Source: Flavobacterium psychrophilum
Lineage (GTDB): Bacteria; Bacteroidota; Bacteroidia; Flavobacteriales; Flavobacteriaceae
DNA length: 17,119 nt
Direction: 5' to 3'
NCBI GenBank assembly: GCA_945897545.1
Contig: CAMDGJ010000033.1
Location: 1 to 17,119 of the forward strand
The notes under the pieces were generated by a model. That model did not search any database, had not been told where the DNA came from, and was given only the letters and a program-made list of their open reading frames with translations. Position numbers and translations under genes: made by a program. Positions 16,312-17,119 of this stretch are shown here, piece by piece. Each line of letters begins with the position of its first letter. The first letter of the stretch is position 1.

Positions 16312-17016
16312 TTAATTTTTAGATTTTAATGAATTTTTTGGATAACTCATATTCATTTCTTTGACCAATTCACCTTTTTCGAAAAACTGCCAAACACCTG
16401 TTTTTTTTCCATTGGTAAACTTTCCTTTGGACACAATAGTTCCGTCATCAGCATCCCTAAAAATTGCAATTCCATCATATTGATCGTTCTTGTAATTCGA
16501 TTCTTCGATTATAATTCCGCTTTCAGTATATCTTTTATAAACGCCGCTTTTTAGATCAATTTTATAAATTATTTCTTCCGCAATTTTACCGCTTGGGTAA
16601 TAAACAGAACGTAATCCTTCTAACTTACCATTAGTATAATTTTCGGTTGTCATAATGCTTTGTGAAGCTTTATGATAGTATTTCCATTGACCTTGATATT
16701 CTTTATTAACGACTTTTCCTTCGCTTACCTTATTTTTCCTTGGATCAAAAAAAACGGTGTACGCCGAATTGTCCTTGGTGTTAAATTCCCTAGTAGCAAC
16801 CACGGTTTTCATCTTTGTATTGTCAAAAAAAGTAAAAACTCCAATTTCTTTTCCGTGATCAAAAGTTCCTTCGTATTTTGGATTTTTGGTGTCCTGATAG
16901 ATTCCTTTCCAAAGACCGTTTTTTTTCCCTTTTTCGTCTAATTTATTATAATCTGATTGAGCAAGCATTGAGATGCTTAACAAGAGTAAAAAACCGAAAA
17001 CAAATTTATTTTTCAT
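16312..17016 (-). CDS. Exported MORN/YwqK-like repeat protein
   Basis: A 234-residue protein with a signal peptide (1-19, hydrophobic 5-16, likely cut near SMLAQS) and about five or six MORN-like repeats of roughly 20-25 residues. Examples are KNGLWKGIY (32-40), YEGTFDHGKEIGVFTFF (48-64), TNGKLEGLRSVYYPSGK and TNGKKTGVWQFFEKGEL. The G-x-W/Y-x-x-Y/F-x-x-G rhythm is that of the MORN / YwqK family. Automated annotation often labels such proteins as toxin-antitoxin system YwqK family antitoxin, but no partner toxin lies here and the export signal argues against an intracellular antitoxin. The true role is unknown; such repeats usually act in protein or lipid binding at the envelope. It is separated from mnmA by a 236-bp spacer, so is probably its own transcription unit. 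Confidence 0.85.
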   Translation of the reverse strand: MKNKFVFGFLLLLSISMLAQSDYNKLDEKGKKNGLWKGIYQDTKNPKYEGTFDHGKEIGVFTFFDNTKMKTVVATREFNTKDNSAYTVFFDPRKNKVSEGKVVNKEYQGQWKYYHKASQSIMTTENYTNGKLEGLRSVYYPSGKIAEEIIYKIDLKSGVYKRYTESGIIIEESNYKNDQYDGIAIFRDADDGTIVSKGKFTNGKKTGVWQFFEKGELVKEMNMSYPKNSLKSKN

Positions 17017-17098
17017 ATTATTTTTTTAATTAACTGATGCCATTCTAAAACTAATTTTTATAAAAAAAAATGTTCTTCAATTGAAACAACAATAAATA

Positions 17099-17106
17099 CA
17101 AACTTA
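17099..17106 (-). promoter_or_regulatory. Candidate -7 element of the MORN/YwqK-like gene
   Basis: On the minus strand this is TAAGTTTG, an exact TAnnTTTG match, 82 nt upstream of the ATG. The matching -33 element would lie at or beyond the right end of the window, so it cannot be checked here. The 103-bp stretch from the gene to the window edge holds nothing else I can support. Confidence 0.4.
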
Positions 17107-17119
17107 CTAAATAACAGTA

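Noticed and set aside
1..17119. Search for tRNA genes, CRISPR arrays, transposases, phage or defence genes
   Set aside because: No cloverleaf, spaced repeat array, transposase motif or long terminal inverted repeat was seen; all long open frames match housekeeping or common exported families.

Overview
The window reads as ordinary chromosomal core sequence from a member of the Bacteroidota, most likely Flavobacteriaceae and plausibly Flavobacterium. The signs are low GC, AT-rich intergenic DNA, no clear Shine-Dalgarno sequences, several upstream matches to the Bacteroidota sigma-A -7 element TAnnTTTG, a secreted peptidase with a type IX secretion (T9SS) C-terminal sorting domain, a PafA-type phosphatase, and a sucC gene with no sucD beside it. 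I see no tRNA, rRNA, CRISPR array, insertion sequence, phage gene or clear sign of recent transfer.

Layout, left to right. (1) 2-948, plus strand: the 3' part of an atypical SDR/NAD(P)H-binding oxidoreductase, then an orphan HigA-like antitoxin/regulator 8 nt downstream. (2) 1017-2210, minus strand: sucC, the beta subunit of succinyl-CoA synthetase. It converges on the regulator gene across a strong shared terminator hairpin. (3) 2211-2645: a 435-bp AT-rich divergent spacer holding promoters for sucC and gltB and a perfect 10-bp tandem repeat. (4) 2646-8621, plus strand: the gltB-gltD operon for NADPH-glutamate synthase, ending at a strong terminator. (5) 8801-10021, plus strand: lysA, diaminopimelate decarboxylase, with its own promoter and terminator. 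(6) 10088-17016, all minus strand: in order of transcription, a MORN/YwqK-like exported repeat protein, mnmA, a T9SS-exported subtilase, a FabK/nitronate monooxygenase-family flavoprotein, a small exported protein of unknown function, and a PafA-type alkaline phosphatase.

Functional links. GltB and GltD form one enzyme that turns 2-oxoglutarate and glutamine into two glutamates. SucC works just past 2-oxoglutarate in the TCA cycle, so the sucC/gltB divergent spacer separates two genes on either side of the 2-oxoglutarate branch point. LysA makes lysine. MnmA thiolates U34 of tRNAs. The mnmA, subtilase, flavoprotein and small-protein genes are 15-42 nt apart and probably form one transcription unit mixing tRNA modification with exported proteins. 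The phosphatase has its own candidate promoter.

I did not find a convincing undescribed system. The items most worth a second look are the 10-bp tandem repeat upstream of gltB, the toxin-less HigA, the unassigned chemistry of the FabK/NMO-family flavoprotein, the small exported protein family, and the degenerate CTTTGC-rich spacer upstream of mnmA.
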